A stretch of 64,000 bases of DNA. Source: Paraburkholderia podalyriae (GTDB taxonomy: Bacteria > Pseudomonadota > Gammaproteobacteria > Burkholderiales > Burkholderiaceae). The stretch spans positions 124,001 to 188,000 of the forward strand of contig NZ_VZQQ01000005.1 of NCBI RefSeq assembly GCF_014397785.1. Reading direction: 5' to 3'. The notes below the pieces were generated by a model that was given only the letters and a program-made list of their open reading frames with translations, did not search any database and was not told the DNA's origin. Shown here one piece after another: positions 16,126 through 25,836 of the stretch. The position numbers and the translations under genes were made by a program. Each line of letters begins with the position of its first letter. Within the stretch, counting starts at the first letter, position 1.

Positions 16126-17781
16126 GTGGTACGCCCCGAACAACGACTCCACCCGCAACGGCAGCCGGTGGCACCACGCCCCGCTGCGACGATGCTGTTG
16201 CTACGCGACGCGCAATACGAGGGTTCGCGCACCATTGAAGTGCTGATGACACGACGTTCGGCGCAAGCGAGCTTCGCGCCGGGCGCGTTCGTCTTTCCTG
16301 GTGGCGCAATCGACCCGTCCGATGGACGAATCGCCGGCGGCGTACGACGGCGCCCCACGCAAGACGATACGCAAGCGGTTCAGGCCGTGGCCGCCATTCG
16401 GGAAACATTCGAAGAGCTCGGCGTGCTGCTGGCATGGCGACACGACGGCGGTTTCGTCGACGGCCACGATATTGCGAGGCTAGACCGGGCAACAGCGATC
16501 GAAGACCATTGCTCACAGCACGGCCTCACACTCGCCGCGGATCGTGTCTATCCGTTTGCGCATTGGATCACCGATCGCGATCTGCCGCGGCGCTTTGACG
16601 TGCAGTTTTTCGTGGCGCGCATGCCCGTCGGTCAAACCGCTGTCGCGGACGGCGCCGAGCAGTTCGAACCCGTGTGGGTCCGTCCCGACGAGGCACTGGC
16701 GCGCCACGCCTCGGGCGACTTCACGATGATCTTCCCGACCGTGCGAACGCTCGAACGCCTTCGCTCGTTCAACTCGGTTGAAGCACTGCTCACGGCGTGC
16801 AGGTCTGAAAGGTCGCTGTGGAGCAGTTGTCCGCGCGGTGGGTTGAGCTCAGGCAGTGTCGTGCGCTGTATGGAAGGTGACCCCTCATACGGGGAACTGC
16901 GTCTCGTGTGCCCCGACGGTCAGGTGCTCCACTCTCTGGATTGGCGATCGACGGAAACCGCCCCGCTTCTGGGAAACGTGATGCGGTTGACCGCCAGCAA
17001 CAGCGGCTTGATGACGGGCCCAGGCACGAATAGCTACATCGTTGGCACGGTGGCGACCGGCTTCATCGTGATCGATCCTGGACCGGACGACCAGGCGCAT
17101 CTTCAACGCATCTTCGCAGCTACGGGCGGCGATATTCGAATGATCGTCTGCACGCACTCCCACGTGGACCACGCACCCGGGGCGAGGCCACTGCAGTTTA
17201 TGTGTCCGCACAAGCCGCCCGTCCTCGGTCGGTCGTCCGGGCCTGCCGACAGGGCAAGCCATCACTTCGTTCCGGACCGCGAATTGCTCGATGGCGATGT
17301 GCTGACACTTGCGCATGACGGTGACACGCATCGATTGCTCGTCGTCTCGACACCGGGGCACGCAAGCAACCACGTGTGCCTGGTCCTTCTGGAAGACGGA
17401 CTGCTATTCAGCGGCGATCACATTCTGAATGGCAGCACGACCATCATCGATCCTCCCGACGGCAACATGACGGCGTACCTTACGTCACTCGACCGGTTGG
17501 ACGCGATCTGCGCCGAACGTGAGATCGACTTCATTCTGCCCGCACATGGGTACGTGCTGGACCGAGCGCATGACCAGATCGCCCGCCTCAAGGCACACCG
17601 TCTCGCCCGGGAAGCGAAGATCGCCGGCGCGGTAAAGGCACTGCCGACCGGTTCGATCGACGACTGGCTGCGTCTTGCTTATACCGATGTTCCCGAAAGG
17701 CTCTGGCCAGCGGCATCCCGGTCGCTGCTGGCGCACCTCGAACGACTCGACGAACAACGTCGTCCGACTTCGCAGGCTTGA
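16126..17781 (+). CDS. Nudix hydrolase-metallo-beta-lactamase fusion protein
   Basis: 551 residues from GTG 16126, with AGAGGGA six bases before it. Residues about 15-240 are a Nudix domain of the kind in acyl-CoA diphosphatases: FAPGAFVFPGGAIDP, then IRETFEELGVLL, which keeps the REx2EE core. Residues about 280-545 are a LACTB2-like metallo-beta-lactamase domain: GPGTNSYIVG, the HSHVDHAPG metal motif, TPGHASNHVCL and the later SGDHIL. Relatives are annotated as Nudix/MBL proteins in acyl-CoA clusters. Hydrolysis of CoA or an acyl-CoA thioester as clean-up is inferred. It lies 40 bases after the thiolase and probably shares its transcript. Confidence 0.9.
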   Translation: MVRPEQRLHPQRQPVAPRPAATMLLLRDAQYEGSRTIEVLMTRRSAQASFAPGAFVFPGGAIDPSDGRIAGGVRRRPTQDDTQAVQAVAAIRETFEELGVLLAWRHDGGFVDGHDIARLDRATAIEDHCSQHGLTLAADRVYPFAHWITDRDLPRRFDVQFFVARMPVGQTAVADGAEQFEPVWVRPDEALARHASGDFTMIFPTVRTLERLRSFNSVEALLTACRSERSLWSSCPRGGLSSGSVVRCMEGDPSYGELRLVCPDGQVLHSLDWRSTETAPLLGNVMRLTASNSGLMTGPGTNSYIVGTVATGFIVIDPGPDDQAHLQRIFAATGGDIRMIVCTHSHVDHAPGARPLQFMCPHKPPVLGRSSGPADRASHHFVPDRELLDGDVLTLAHDGDTHRLLVVSTPGHASNHVCLVLLEDGLLFSGDHILNGSTTIIDPPDGNMTAYLTSLDRLDAICAEREIDFILPAHGYVLDRAHDQIARLKAHRLAREAKIAGAVKALPTGSIDDWLRLAYTDVPERLWPAASRSLLAHLERLDEQRRPTSQA

Positions 17782-17868
17782 TTGCGATCGAAACGCATGC
17801 ATCGGCTGCCACGCTCGCTAAAACCGTGGGCGCGGGCAGCCTTGCTCGACGGTCGTCTTTTTGCGGAC

Positions 17869-19029
<1,161 letters not shown>

Positions 19030-19041
19030 TCAGGAGAGTTG

Positions 19042-19677
19042 ATGAACAAGCGAGACAATCAGATTGGCGCTGAGGAAGCGTCGATTCGCCCCACCCGGGA
19101 CCAGGCGGAACAAGCCGTGCGTACGCTGATCCGATGGGCCGGTGACAATCCCGAAAGGGAAGGTCTCATTCAAACTCCTGCACGGGTCGCGCGCGCGTAC
19201 CGCGAGTTCTTCTCGGGCTATGACTCCAATCCGATGCAGATTCTCGCCACCACGTTTTCCGAAGTGGATGGCTACGATGAGATGGTGGTACTAAAGGACA
19301 TCCGTTTCGAGAGCTACTGCGAACACCATATGGTGCCCATCATCGGACGTGCGCACGTTGCCTACTTGCCCGAGCATCGCGTGGTCGGCATCTCCAAACT
19401 CGCGCGCCTCGTCGATGTCTATGCCAAGCGCCTGCAGATTCAGGAGAAGATGACCGTTCAGATCGCCGATGCGCTGAACACCGTGCTGCAGCCGAAGGGA
19501 GTCGCTGTCATTCTCGAAGCCGCGCATCAGTGCATGAGTACGCGAGGCGTGCATAAGCCCGGCGCATCGCTGGTGACGAGTCGAATGCTGGGCGCATTCC
19601 GTGACGATCCCTCCACCCGCCGCGAGTTTCTGTCGATTGTCGGTCACAGCACGATTGCGCCACTACCCAATAGCTGA
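19042..19677 (+). CDS. folE: GTP cyclohydrolase I
   Basis: 211 residues from ATG 19042, AGGAGAG upstream. It converts GTP to dihydroneopterin triphosphate, the first step of folate or tetrahydropterin synthesis. The zinc ligands are Cys93 and His96 in CEHHM and Cys164 in HQCMSTRGV; the spacing of 71 between the cysteines equals that of the E. coli enzyme. The core [21 protein letters not shown] is intact. No other folate gene is nearby and the gene sits among catabolic genes with a regulon-type dyad in its upstream region. It may be an extra copy serving a pterin-dependent step; that is speculation. Confidence 0.95.
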   Translation: MNKRDNQIGAEEASIRPTRDQAEQAVRTLIRWAGDNPEREGLIQTPARVARAYREFFSGYDSNPMQILATTFSEVDGYDEMVVLKDIRFESYCEHHMVPIIGRAHVAYLPEHRVVGISKLARLVDVYAKRLQIQEKMTVQIADALNTVLQPKGVAVILEAAHQCMSTRGVHKPGASLVTSRMLGAFRDDPSTRREFLSIVGHSTIAPLPNS

Positions 19678-19678
19678 A

Positions 19679-19709
19679 AGCCAACGTCGGCTTCCTGCCG
19701 ACGTTGGCT
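19679..19709. terminator. Hairpin after folE
   Basis: A perfect 12-base stem (AGCCAACGTCGG at 19679-19690 with its complement at 19698-19709) and a 7-base loop lie two bases beyond the folE stop. There is no T-run on the plus side. It separates two convergent transcripts, so it probably serves as a bidirectional terminator. Confidence 0.65.
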
Positions 19710-19768
19710 CTGATGGCAAATCGATGCTGGTATCCGTGGCAAGCGCCGTTGCGGGCTTGCGTACGGCT

Positions 19769-20311
19769 TTAAACCTCGCTGGGTTGGCGCGTCTTTAAAG
19801 GCCGTTCGTAAGAGACGTCTTCACGATTTCGTGCACTGACGCCGTTGCCCATCAGGATTTCGCGCCACGCAGAGGGCACTTCCGCAGGGGTCAGTTCGTT
19901 GATCGCTTCGGAGACGCAGACACGGGCGGCAATCGCCCATACGCCATCACGCTTTTCGAAGCGGTCGATATAGCGCCCCACCGCTAGCGTGTCCGGCTTG
20001 ACGCGATTTTCTCCGAAGAAGAGCCAGTACGTCTCGCCGTGCGCCTCGTCGCCCCGCAATTCGACGCTATGATTGAACACCATATGGTGGTGCGACAACT
20101 GATGCTCGGTATGGTACGCAAAGGCCCAGTCGACGAATTCCTCTGCATTCCCGACGAATGCGCCGTGGTCGTCGATTGCGTCCGGATGATACGCCGACAG
20201 CGTCAATTCCCGGTCCATGCGATCGACGCCGCGGCAATAGCGGTGCACGCATTCGAGTATGTCCTGCTTATCCAACAGTGCTTCGACGCGCGTGCTCAAC
20301 TCTTCGTTCAT
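19769..20311 (-). CDS. SnoaL/NTF2-like family protein
   Basis: 180 residues from ATG 20311. A small alpha/beta cone: KQDILECVHRYCRGVDRMDRELTLSAYHPDA is followed by AFVGNAEEFVDWAFAYH, then strand-rich sequence with YWLFFGENR and GRYIDRFEKRDGVWAI. Such proteins include ring-hydroxylating-dioxygenase beta-like and ketosteroid-isomerase-like enzymes, and many have no known activity. It is the last gene of a three-gene minus-strand operon, 11 bases after the small membrane protein. An isomerase or dehydratase role in ring degradation is possible; the sequence alone does not decide. Confidence 0.85.
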   Translation of the reverse strand: MNEELSTRVEALLDKQDILECVHRYCRGVDRMDRELTLSAYHPDAIDDHGAFVGNAEEFVDWAFAYHTEHQLSHHHMVFNHSVELRGDEAHGETYWLFFGENRVKPDTLAVGRYIDRFEKRDGVWAIAARVCVSEAINELTPAEVPSAWREILMGNGVSARNREDVSYERPLKTRQPSEV

Positions 20312-20322
20312 GGTTTCTACCG

Positions 20323-20637
20323 TTAGATAGTCATGGCGACAAAAAAGACGACCGCACCGATCACGGCGCCAATGAAGCAGTAACCCTCGCCTGTCGACAA
20401 ATCGGCTTCCTGCGCTCGCGCACGGCTCGCAATCGCACATCCGACGATGCCCGCCAATGCCGTCGCTCCAAGCACGGCAAACATCATCACGACGTCGAAG
20501 AGTGCCGACCGGCCTAGCTCTTCCATGCGCAGATCGCGTTGCAGCAGCCAGACCGCCGCCGCCGAAATCGACAGCAAAATGAGCGGGAGCCATACCCTAC
20601 GCGCTTCTCGAGCGCTCTCGCGAGTCAGCGTTTTCAT
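20323..20637 (-). CDS. Small membrane protein
   Basis: 104 residues from ATG 20637. Three hydrophobic stretches are visible: about residues 16-33 (VWLPLILLSISAAAVWLL), 47-68 (LFDVVMMFAVLGATALAGIVG) and 86-103 (YCFIGAVIGAVVFFVAM). No family recognised. Its start overlaps the stop of the upstream small gene by four bases (ATGA), and the SnoaL-like gene follows after 11 bases, so the three are almost certainly co-translated. Confidence 0.75.
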   Translation of the reverse strand: MKTLTRESAREARRVWLPLILLSISAAAVWLLQRDLRMEELGRSALFDVVMMFAVLGATALAGIVGCAIASRARAQEADLSTGEGYCFIGAVIGAVVFFVAMTI

Positions 20638-20831
20638 CGCGCCCGGCCCTCCGTCCGCAGCTTGCCCAGAATACGAGGCGCCATCGTGCCCAACACGCGC
20701 GCGGCCCAATTCGATGGTTTTGCGCGAGCCGATTCGTCCGACGACGGAGCGCGCTTTTCAGCGCGCTGGCGACGATAGTCGTACGTATAGTCCGCAAGAG
20801 GACCACGTAAATCGCTGTCGAGAAAGTACAT
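20634..20831 (-). CDS. Small hypothetical protein
   Basis: 65 residues from ATG 20831 with GGAGA seven bases upstream. It starts MYFLDSDLRGPLADYTYDYRRQ and is rich in Arg and other charged residues; no membrane segment or known domain was seen. The four-base overlap with the following membrane protein gene and the ribosome site argue that it is real. Confidence 0.65.
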   Translation of the reverse strand: MYFLDSDLRGPLADYTYDYRRQRAEKRAPSSDESARAKPSNWAARVLGTMAPRILGKLRTEGRAR

Positions 20832-21056
20832 CGCATGTCTCCGATCAGGCCTATGCCTCTCGGGCGCTTGCATGGCGCCTCTTGATGGACATCCTAGGCC
20901 ATGGAATATGGTTATGCAACAGGTCGTTCAATTAATGACGTCGGTGTTTTCACTACCCGACAACGCAATAGACCGATGCACATGCGCGAGCGCCCGCTAC
21001 GCACATGGACGTGTGTGCGAACGGGTCGGCAATCAATCGAGGAAAGGGAATGGCAG

Positions 21057-21087
21057 CGCTAAGCCGCGTTCTCGACGCAGCTTAGCG
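21057..21087. terminator. Interrupted hairpin downstream of the SDR gene
   Basis: CGCTAAGC (21057-21064) pairs with GCTTAGCG (21080-21087); inside, GCGT pairs with ACGC after one mismatch, leaving a short loop. It lies 28 bases past the stop of the minus-strand SDR at 21115. No strong T-run follows. The rest of 20832-21114 shows no gene. Confidence 0.5.
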
Positions 21088-21114
21088 ATTCGAAAGTGAC
21101 ACGTAGACGAGCAA

Positions 21115-21900
21115 TCAGGAGACCTGGAAGCCGCCGTCGACAGCGAGAAGCTGACCGGTGACATAGTCCGATGCCGGCGACGCGAAAAACAACACTGCCC
21201 TGGCGATATCGGAGGCGACGCCGATGCGGCCGAGCGGCATTCGGCCAGGTTGGGTGATCGGCCCGTGGGCCTGATGAACCTTCGTCGATGCGGCCGCGCC
21301 CTCGGTTGCCACGCCGCCTGGCAGCACTGCGTTCACGCGAATTCCGTCTGCTGCGAATTCGAGAGCTGCCACCTTGGTGAGGTTGTTAACACCCGCCTTC
21401 GATGCGCCGTAGTCACCGTTGTCGAAAATCACCGGCTGTAGCGAAGCCACCGACGAAATATTGATAATGGATCCGCCGTTTTTGGCACCTTGCATTCGCT
21501 TGATCGCTTCGCGCATGCAGAGGAAGGTGCCGCGCAAGTTGATGCCGAGAACCTTGTCCCACTTTTCCGCCGACGTCTCGACGAATTGCGTCTTCGGATA
21601 GATGCCCGCGTTGTTCACGAGAATGTCGAGGCGCCCAAGTTTGGCCTGCACCGTTTCGTACATCGCAAGAATCGACGATTCATCGCCGATGTCCACTTTG
21701 ACCGCGATAGCCTTGCCAGACGCAGTTTCGATTTGTTTGGCCGTCTGCTGCGCCGCTTCCTCATTCAGGTCCGCCGCGACCACCGCTGCGCCCGCCGACG
21801 CCAGCAGCAAAGCCGTCTCGCGACCGATGCCTGAGCCTGCCCCGGTTACCACCGCCACTTTCTGATCGAGATTGAAAAGACTCGCCACATTGGTGCTCAT
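21115..21900 (-). CDS. SDR family oxidoreductase
   Basis: 261 residues, ATG preceded by AAAGGAGGAGCA, a very strong ribosome site. All catalytic elements are present: TGAGSGIG (residues 18-25), NNAGIYP, ISSVAS, and YGASKAG for Tyr-x3-Lys; it ends GQLLAVDGGFQVS. It is similar along its whole length to the SDR at 34898, including the segment IRVNAVLPGGVATEG and the GPI insert before the C-terminus, so the two are paralogs. A hydroxyacyl-CoA or hydroxy-ring dehydrogenase of the catabolic region is likely. Confidence 0.92.
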   Translation of the reverse strand: MSTNVASLFNLDQKVAVVTGAGSGIGRETALLLASAGAAVVAADLNEEAAQQTAKQIETASGKAIAVKVDIGDESSILAMYETVQAKLGRLDILVNNAGIYPKTQFVETSAEKWDKVLGINLRGTFLCMREAIKRMQGAKNGGSIINISSVASLQPVIFDNGDYGASKAGVNNLTKVAALEFAADGIRVNAVLPGGVATEGAAASTKVHQAHGPITQPGRMPLGRIGVASDIARAVLFFASPASDYVTGQLLAVDGGFQVS

Positions 21901-21940
21901 TGCTCCTCCTTTGGCTCGCCGCGCGAGCGGGTTGTTTTCT

Positions 21941-21983
21941 GAACGTCATTCGCAAAGATAAACACGTCACTTTGGCGTGTCAA
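21941..21983 (-). promoter_or_regulatory. Promoter with GAAC-N3-ATTC-type operator for the SDR gene
   Basis: Minus strand: TTGACA (21978-21983), exactly 17 bases, TATCTT (21955-21960), then GAATGACGTTC (21941-21951). This is the clearest example of the promoter plus start-site dyad design seen across the catabolic region. Confidence 0.6.
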
Positions 21984-22049
21984 GGTGAACGACAAGCAGA
22001 TGACGAAAGGAGCAGCATGGACGAAGCTGTGGAGCAGTGCGATTGCGTA

Positions 22050-22949
22050 TCACCCCGCCGCCGGCGACGCGATATCGCGCATGATGTCGAGCATCGAACG
22101 GTGGTAGGGCTTGTGAGGCCTATCCTCCCACACCAGCGACACCTCAGTTTCGCCTGAAGCCGGAACATCCTCGATGTCGACGAAGGCGACACCCTCGACG
22201 GGCAGGTATCGCGCCGAGTCCAGCATCAGACCGATGCCCAGTTCATGAGACACGAGGTTGAGCATCGTGTATGGATGGCGCGCTTGCTGGGTCACCCGCG
22301 GCGACAGCCCCGCCTCGCGGCGCGCTGTCTCGAACGCAGCGAACAGCGGCTGCGACATCTGCTGAGGGAACATGATGAGCGGGTATCGCGCGAGATCCGC
22401 GATACGAATTGAAGGCTGCGCCGCGACGGGCCACTTCGCCGGAACCGCGGCCACCACACGCAGACGCTCGATGACCACGCTTTCCAAACCGGAGACATCC
22501 GCCGAGCTGGTGACTACCACGCCCAGGTCGATGCTGCCGTTTTTCACGCTGGCGACGGTCAAAGCACTGCCGCGCTCGATCAACCGGACGTCAACGCCCG
22601 GCCATTGCTTGCGAAGCCCCTGGATGGCTAGCGGCATGATTCGCAGCGCACACATCGGCACGAACGCTACGCTCAGGCTCGCCAGTTCGTCGGCGGCTTG
22701 CCGCACGCGCCGCTCGGCCAGCTCCGCTTGCGCGATCAGCGGCTTCGCTTCCGCGAGCAACGCGGCTCCGGCGGGTGTGAGCGAAACGCCTCGCGGTGTA
22801 CGTTCGAGCAGCTTGATACCAAGCTGCTCCTCCAGCCGCATGATCGACTGGCTGAGCGGCGGCTGCGCCATGCCCAGGCGCGCAGCCGCACGGCCAAAGT
22901 GCTGGGTCTCCGCAACCGCGACGAAGTGTCTGAGATGCCGCAATTCCAT
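22050..22949 (-). CDS. LysR-family regulator
   Basis: 299 residues from ATG 22949; the longer reading to 23063 has no ribosome site. The N-terminus MELRHLRHFVAVAETQHFGRAAARLG with MAQPPLSQSIMRLEEQLG is a textbook LysR winged helix of the BenM/CbnR type. The effector domain spans about 90-295. It lies 149 bases upstream of the SDR on the same strand and divergent from a second LysR gene, with a 271-base shared upstream region. Regulators of this branch often sense aromatic-pathway intermediates. Confidence 0.92.
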   Translation of the reverse strand: MELRHLRHFVAVAETQHFGRAAARLGMAQPPLSQSIMRLEEQLGIKLLERTPRGVSLTPAGAALLAEAKPLIAQAELAERRVRQAADELASLSVAFVPMCALRIMPLAIQGLRKQWPGVDVRLIERGSALTVASVKNGSIDLGVVVTSSADVSGLESVVIERLRVVAAVPAKWPVAAQPSIRIADLARYPLIMFPQQMSQPLFAAFETARREAGLSPRVTQQARHPYTMLNLVSHELGIGLMLDSARYLPVEGVAFVDIEDVPASGETEVSLVWEDRPHKPYHRSMLDIMRDIASPAAG

Positions 22950-23220
22950 GACGTGATATGGCTTTGATATCGGGTGCCGCCAGCATATCGCCTTTGTCCC
23001 GCTGCGGTGCACTGCGGACGAACCCTGGCCATATCGGGTGCGCACTATCTTGACGTCCAACACCGTTCAACATACGCTTTAGAATGCCGTTCTACAATAC
23101 GAACAATGACCGAGGCGGCTCGGATGAGCTGGAACAGGTATGGGGCAAGAGAACTTCGGGTTCGACAACATGACAAATCTCGATTACGTCGATTGATGTA
23201 ATTTTTTTCATTAATTGACG

Positions 23221-24201
23221 ATGCCCGAAATCCGAAACCTGCAGCCTTTCGTTCAGGCCGTCCGTTGCGGCAGCTTCATCGCCGCAGCCACCCGGCTCCA
23301 GGTCACACCGCCTGCCATCAGCAAGAGCATTGCCGCGCTGGAGCGTGAGCTGGGCGTGCGTCTTTTCAACCGGACCACCCGCAAGCTCAGTCTCACGAGC
23401 GAAGGGCGGCAGTTCTTTCAACGCGTGGCGCCGTTGTTGAGTCAACTGAACGAAGCCGTCGCGGATGTGCGGCGCAGCCCCGAGCATCCTGAGGGATTGA
23501 TCAAAGTTTCGGTGACGCCCACGTTCGGAAGGCATTGTCTGACTCCGGTGATCGCGGAGTTTCTTCATCGCTATCCACTCGTCGAAATCGACATCAACTA
23601 CGACGAAACTGCGCCAAGCCTGGTCAATGACGGTGTCGACGTCAGCATCCAGCACGCGCGGGGACGCGGGACCAACCATGTCTGCCGTCCGCTGTGTGGC
23701 TACCCTATCGTACTGGTCGCGAGCCGGGACTACCTCGAACGCAAGGGCGTGCCGCAATCACCGGATGAACTGGCGGAACATGACTTCGTCGGCATCCGGA
23801 TGCCTTTTGGACTCGCAGCGCTTCATATCGAACGCTTGCCCGGAAGCACACGAAAAGGCGCCGCGCGCAGGGAAAAAACGTTCATCCATCATCCCCGCGG
23901 CCGCCTCACCGTGGCGGGTCAGCCGAATGTCAGCCTCATCGCCGCGATCAGCGGTGCCGGCATCACGCCGTCCTCGGTGCCTGTGGTGCTGCCGTATCTG
24001 CATTCCGGAGCACTCAGGATCGTCCTTCCCGAATACAGGGTGCGCGCAGACGAGGCGGACGGTGTGGGGCCACGCATTTACGTGCACTATCCGCACCGCC
24101 AGTATCTGCCCGCGAAAGTCAGGGTTTTCGTGGACTATCTCCTTGAACGCTTTCGGACAACCGATATCGGCAAAGCGGAACTCGACAAATATTCGGCCTG
24201 A
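23221..24201 (+). CDS. LysR-family regulator
   Basis: 326 residues from ATG 23221; an in-frame TTG at 23215 is possible. No clear ribosome site precedes it; the upstream sequence is A/T-rich. The HTH reads SFIAAATRLQVTPPAISKSIAALERELGVRLFNRTTR, the CrgA-like branch of LysR. The effector domain begins at about residue 90 (GLIKVSVTPTFGRH). Target unknown. It could control the divergent LysR gene or the region to its right. Confidence 0.9.
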   Translation: MPEIRNLQPFVQAVRCGSFIAAATRLQVTPPAISKSIAALERELGVRLFNRTTRKLSLTSEGRQFFQRVAPLLSQLNEAVADVRRSPEHPEGLIKVSVTPTFGRHCLTPVIAEFLHRYPLVEIDINYDETAPSLVNDGVDVSIQHARGRGTNHVCRPLCGYPIVLVASRDYLERKGVPQSPDELAEHDFVGIRMPFGLAALHIERLPGSTRKGAARREKTFIHHPRGRLTVAGQPNVSLIAAISGAGITPSSVPVVLPYLHSGALRIVLPEYRVRADEADGVGPRIYVHYPHRQYLPAKVRVFVDYLLERFRTTDIGKAELDKYSA

Positions 24202-24214
24202 ACGTTGGCCGCTT

Positions 24215-25189
24215 TCATTCGCGATCCGTGCCGCGCCGCCGATACGCAGAAGGACTCGTCGAAACGTACTTGTGAAAGATGTTGCGAAATGCGCGCACGT
24301 CCGAATAGCCGACCATCACGGCGATCTGCTCGATGGATATCTGCGTGTTACGCAACATTCGCTTTGCAGACTCGATGCGCAGTGAGCTCGCATAGGCACG
24401 TGGCGTCATGCCCAGGCTTCGTGTAAAGCGCCGCAGCAACGTGGCGTGACTGACGGCGAGGAGGTCCGCCAGCGCGCTGATCTTGAAGTCCTGAGCGAAG
24501 CGCTGAGCGAGCCAGAATTGCGCGCTGCTCACGAGCGGATCGTCGCTCGTCAGGCGGCCTTCCTCGCGCTCGCCGTCCGTTCCTGTCGTCGATGCGAGCC
24601 ATTGGGCGGTATGCGGAGATATTGCACGATCGACGAGGCGGGCCACGAGTTGCCACTCGCTTGCGGGCACGCTGCAAGTGTGCACGCCGTCGTGCTCGGC
24701 GATCGTGGAGCCAGTGTCCACGCGCACCTTTGGGAAGCGCGACCGGAACAGGCTTCTGAGCACTCGCGGGACCGCCGCTGCGCCGCCGTCGAGCAGCCCC
24801 GCCTGCGCGAGCAGCGCTCCTCCCGTGCCGCTCGCGGCCAACACCGCTCCCCGCGCACGCTGCCAGCGCAACCACTCCGTCACGGGCCCGGCGTGGTCGA
24901 GCAGCGTTGCAAGCGCCTCTTCACTGGCCACGGCGAAAGCCGGTACATAAACGATGCGGTACTCCGTATCGCCGAGCAGGTTCCCGTCACTCTCCATCCT
25001 TCGCCCGCCGGCGAACTCCAGGCTGTTTCCGTCGGCGCCCAGAAGGCGTACCTGGGTCTTCATCGTGTGCCGGTACGGGGGTGCGAACTGGGTGAATATC
25101 TGTCGTGCAATCAGCGCGAATCCGTCTACCAGCGCGCCGACGCTCGACAGATAACTGCCTGGCAGCACGAGCGCGGCAACGTCCTTCAC
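24215..25189 (-). CDS. GlxA-like AraC-family regulator with DJ-1/PfpI domain
   Basis: 324 residues from GTG 25189. Residues about 1-195 are a DJ-1/PfpI (class I amidotransferase-like) domain; the nucleophile-elbow region reads LAASGTGGALLAQAG, without the Cys of active enzymes, as usual in GlxA-type regulators. The C-terminal 100 residues are a double HTH of AraC type (ISALADLLAVSHATLLRRF, then IEQIAVMVGYSDVRAFRNIFHKY). It is divergent from the carboxymuconolactone-decarboxylase-like and dioxygenase genes, which it probably controls. Confidence 0.92.
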   Translation of the reverse strand: MKDVAALVLPGSYLSSVGALVDGFALIARQIFTQFAPPYRHTMKTQVRLLGADGNSLEFAGGRRMESDGNLLGDTEYRIVYVPAFAVASEEALATLLDHAGPVTEWLRWQRARGAVLAASGTGGALLAQAGLLDGGAAAVPRVLRSLFRSRFPKVRVDTGSTIAEHDGVHTCSVPASEWQLVARLVDRAISPHTAQWLASTTGTDGEREEGRLTSDDPLVSSAQFWLAQRFAQDFKISALADLLAVSHATLLRRFTRSLGMTPRAYASSLRIESAKRMLRNTQISIEQIAVMVGYSDVRAFRNIFHKYVSTSPSAYRRRGTDRE

Positions 25190-25368
25190 TGGCTCGGTCG
25201 GGGCGGTGGGCTTGCGAATTTCGATCCCCCAATATGCAGATTTTGATCCTCTTTCGCCGCGATCTTAGCACGCATCATCGTCGGTATCGCCGGCGACAAC
25301 AACGGCGGGAACACGGAGTCGCATCCGCTATCAATAGCCGCGCCGCCGCGGTTAAACAGGAGACACAA

Positions 25369-25797
25369 ATGAAGAGCCTCGAAGAAAAACTTGCCTATGG
25401 CTTAAAGGTATTCGGCGAAATCATGGGTGAAGACAAGGCAGCGGGCTTACGTGCCGCAAGCGAGTCCACCGGCTTCGGTTCCGACATTTCACGCCTTGCC
25501 ATCAACTACGCGTTCGCCGATGTATGGGGCGACGACAAACTCGAGCGCAAGCAGCGCAGCCTCGTCACGCTGGGCATTCTCATCGCCAGCCGGCAGACGC
25601 TCGAACTGAAGAACCACGTCCGCATTGCCGTGCGCAACGGTCTGAGCGCACGCGAACTCGAAGGGGTGCTGATTCAGGCGCTTCCGTATGCAGGCTTCCC
25701 GGCCGTCGCCTCCGCTACCACGGCCGTTTTGGAGACGCTGCGGGAACTTGGCATCGACACCACGACCCGCACTTCGGAAGAACGCGGGTTGCTGTGA
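25369..25797 (+). CDS. Carboxymuconolactone decarboxylase family protein
   Basis: 142 residues from ATG 25369 with CAGGAGACA upstream. All-helical AhpD/CMD fold: FADVWGDDKLERKQRSL, LGILIASRQTLELKNHVRI and ALPYAGFPAVASA are standard family signatures. The CxxC of AhpD peroxidases is absent, so a decarboxylase/lactonase-like role is more likely than peroxidase. It is the first gene after the divergent AraC regulator and precedes the phytanoyl-CoA-dioxygenase-like gene by 39 bases. Confidence 0.9.
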   Translation: MKSLEEKLAYGLKVFGEIMGEDKAAGLRAASESTGFGSDISRLAINYAFADVWGDDKLERKQRSLVTLGILIASRQTLELKNHVRIAVRNGLSARELEGVLIQALPYAGFPAVASATTAVLETLRELGIDTTTRTSEERGLL

Positions 25798-25836
25798 GCC
25801 GACATCAGAGCGCCCTGCGACTAAAGGAGACAATTG

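Noticed and set aside
20872..21099. Plus-strand 75-codon frame
   Set aside because: No ribosome site or motif, and it overlaps the interrupted hairpin after the SDR gene.
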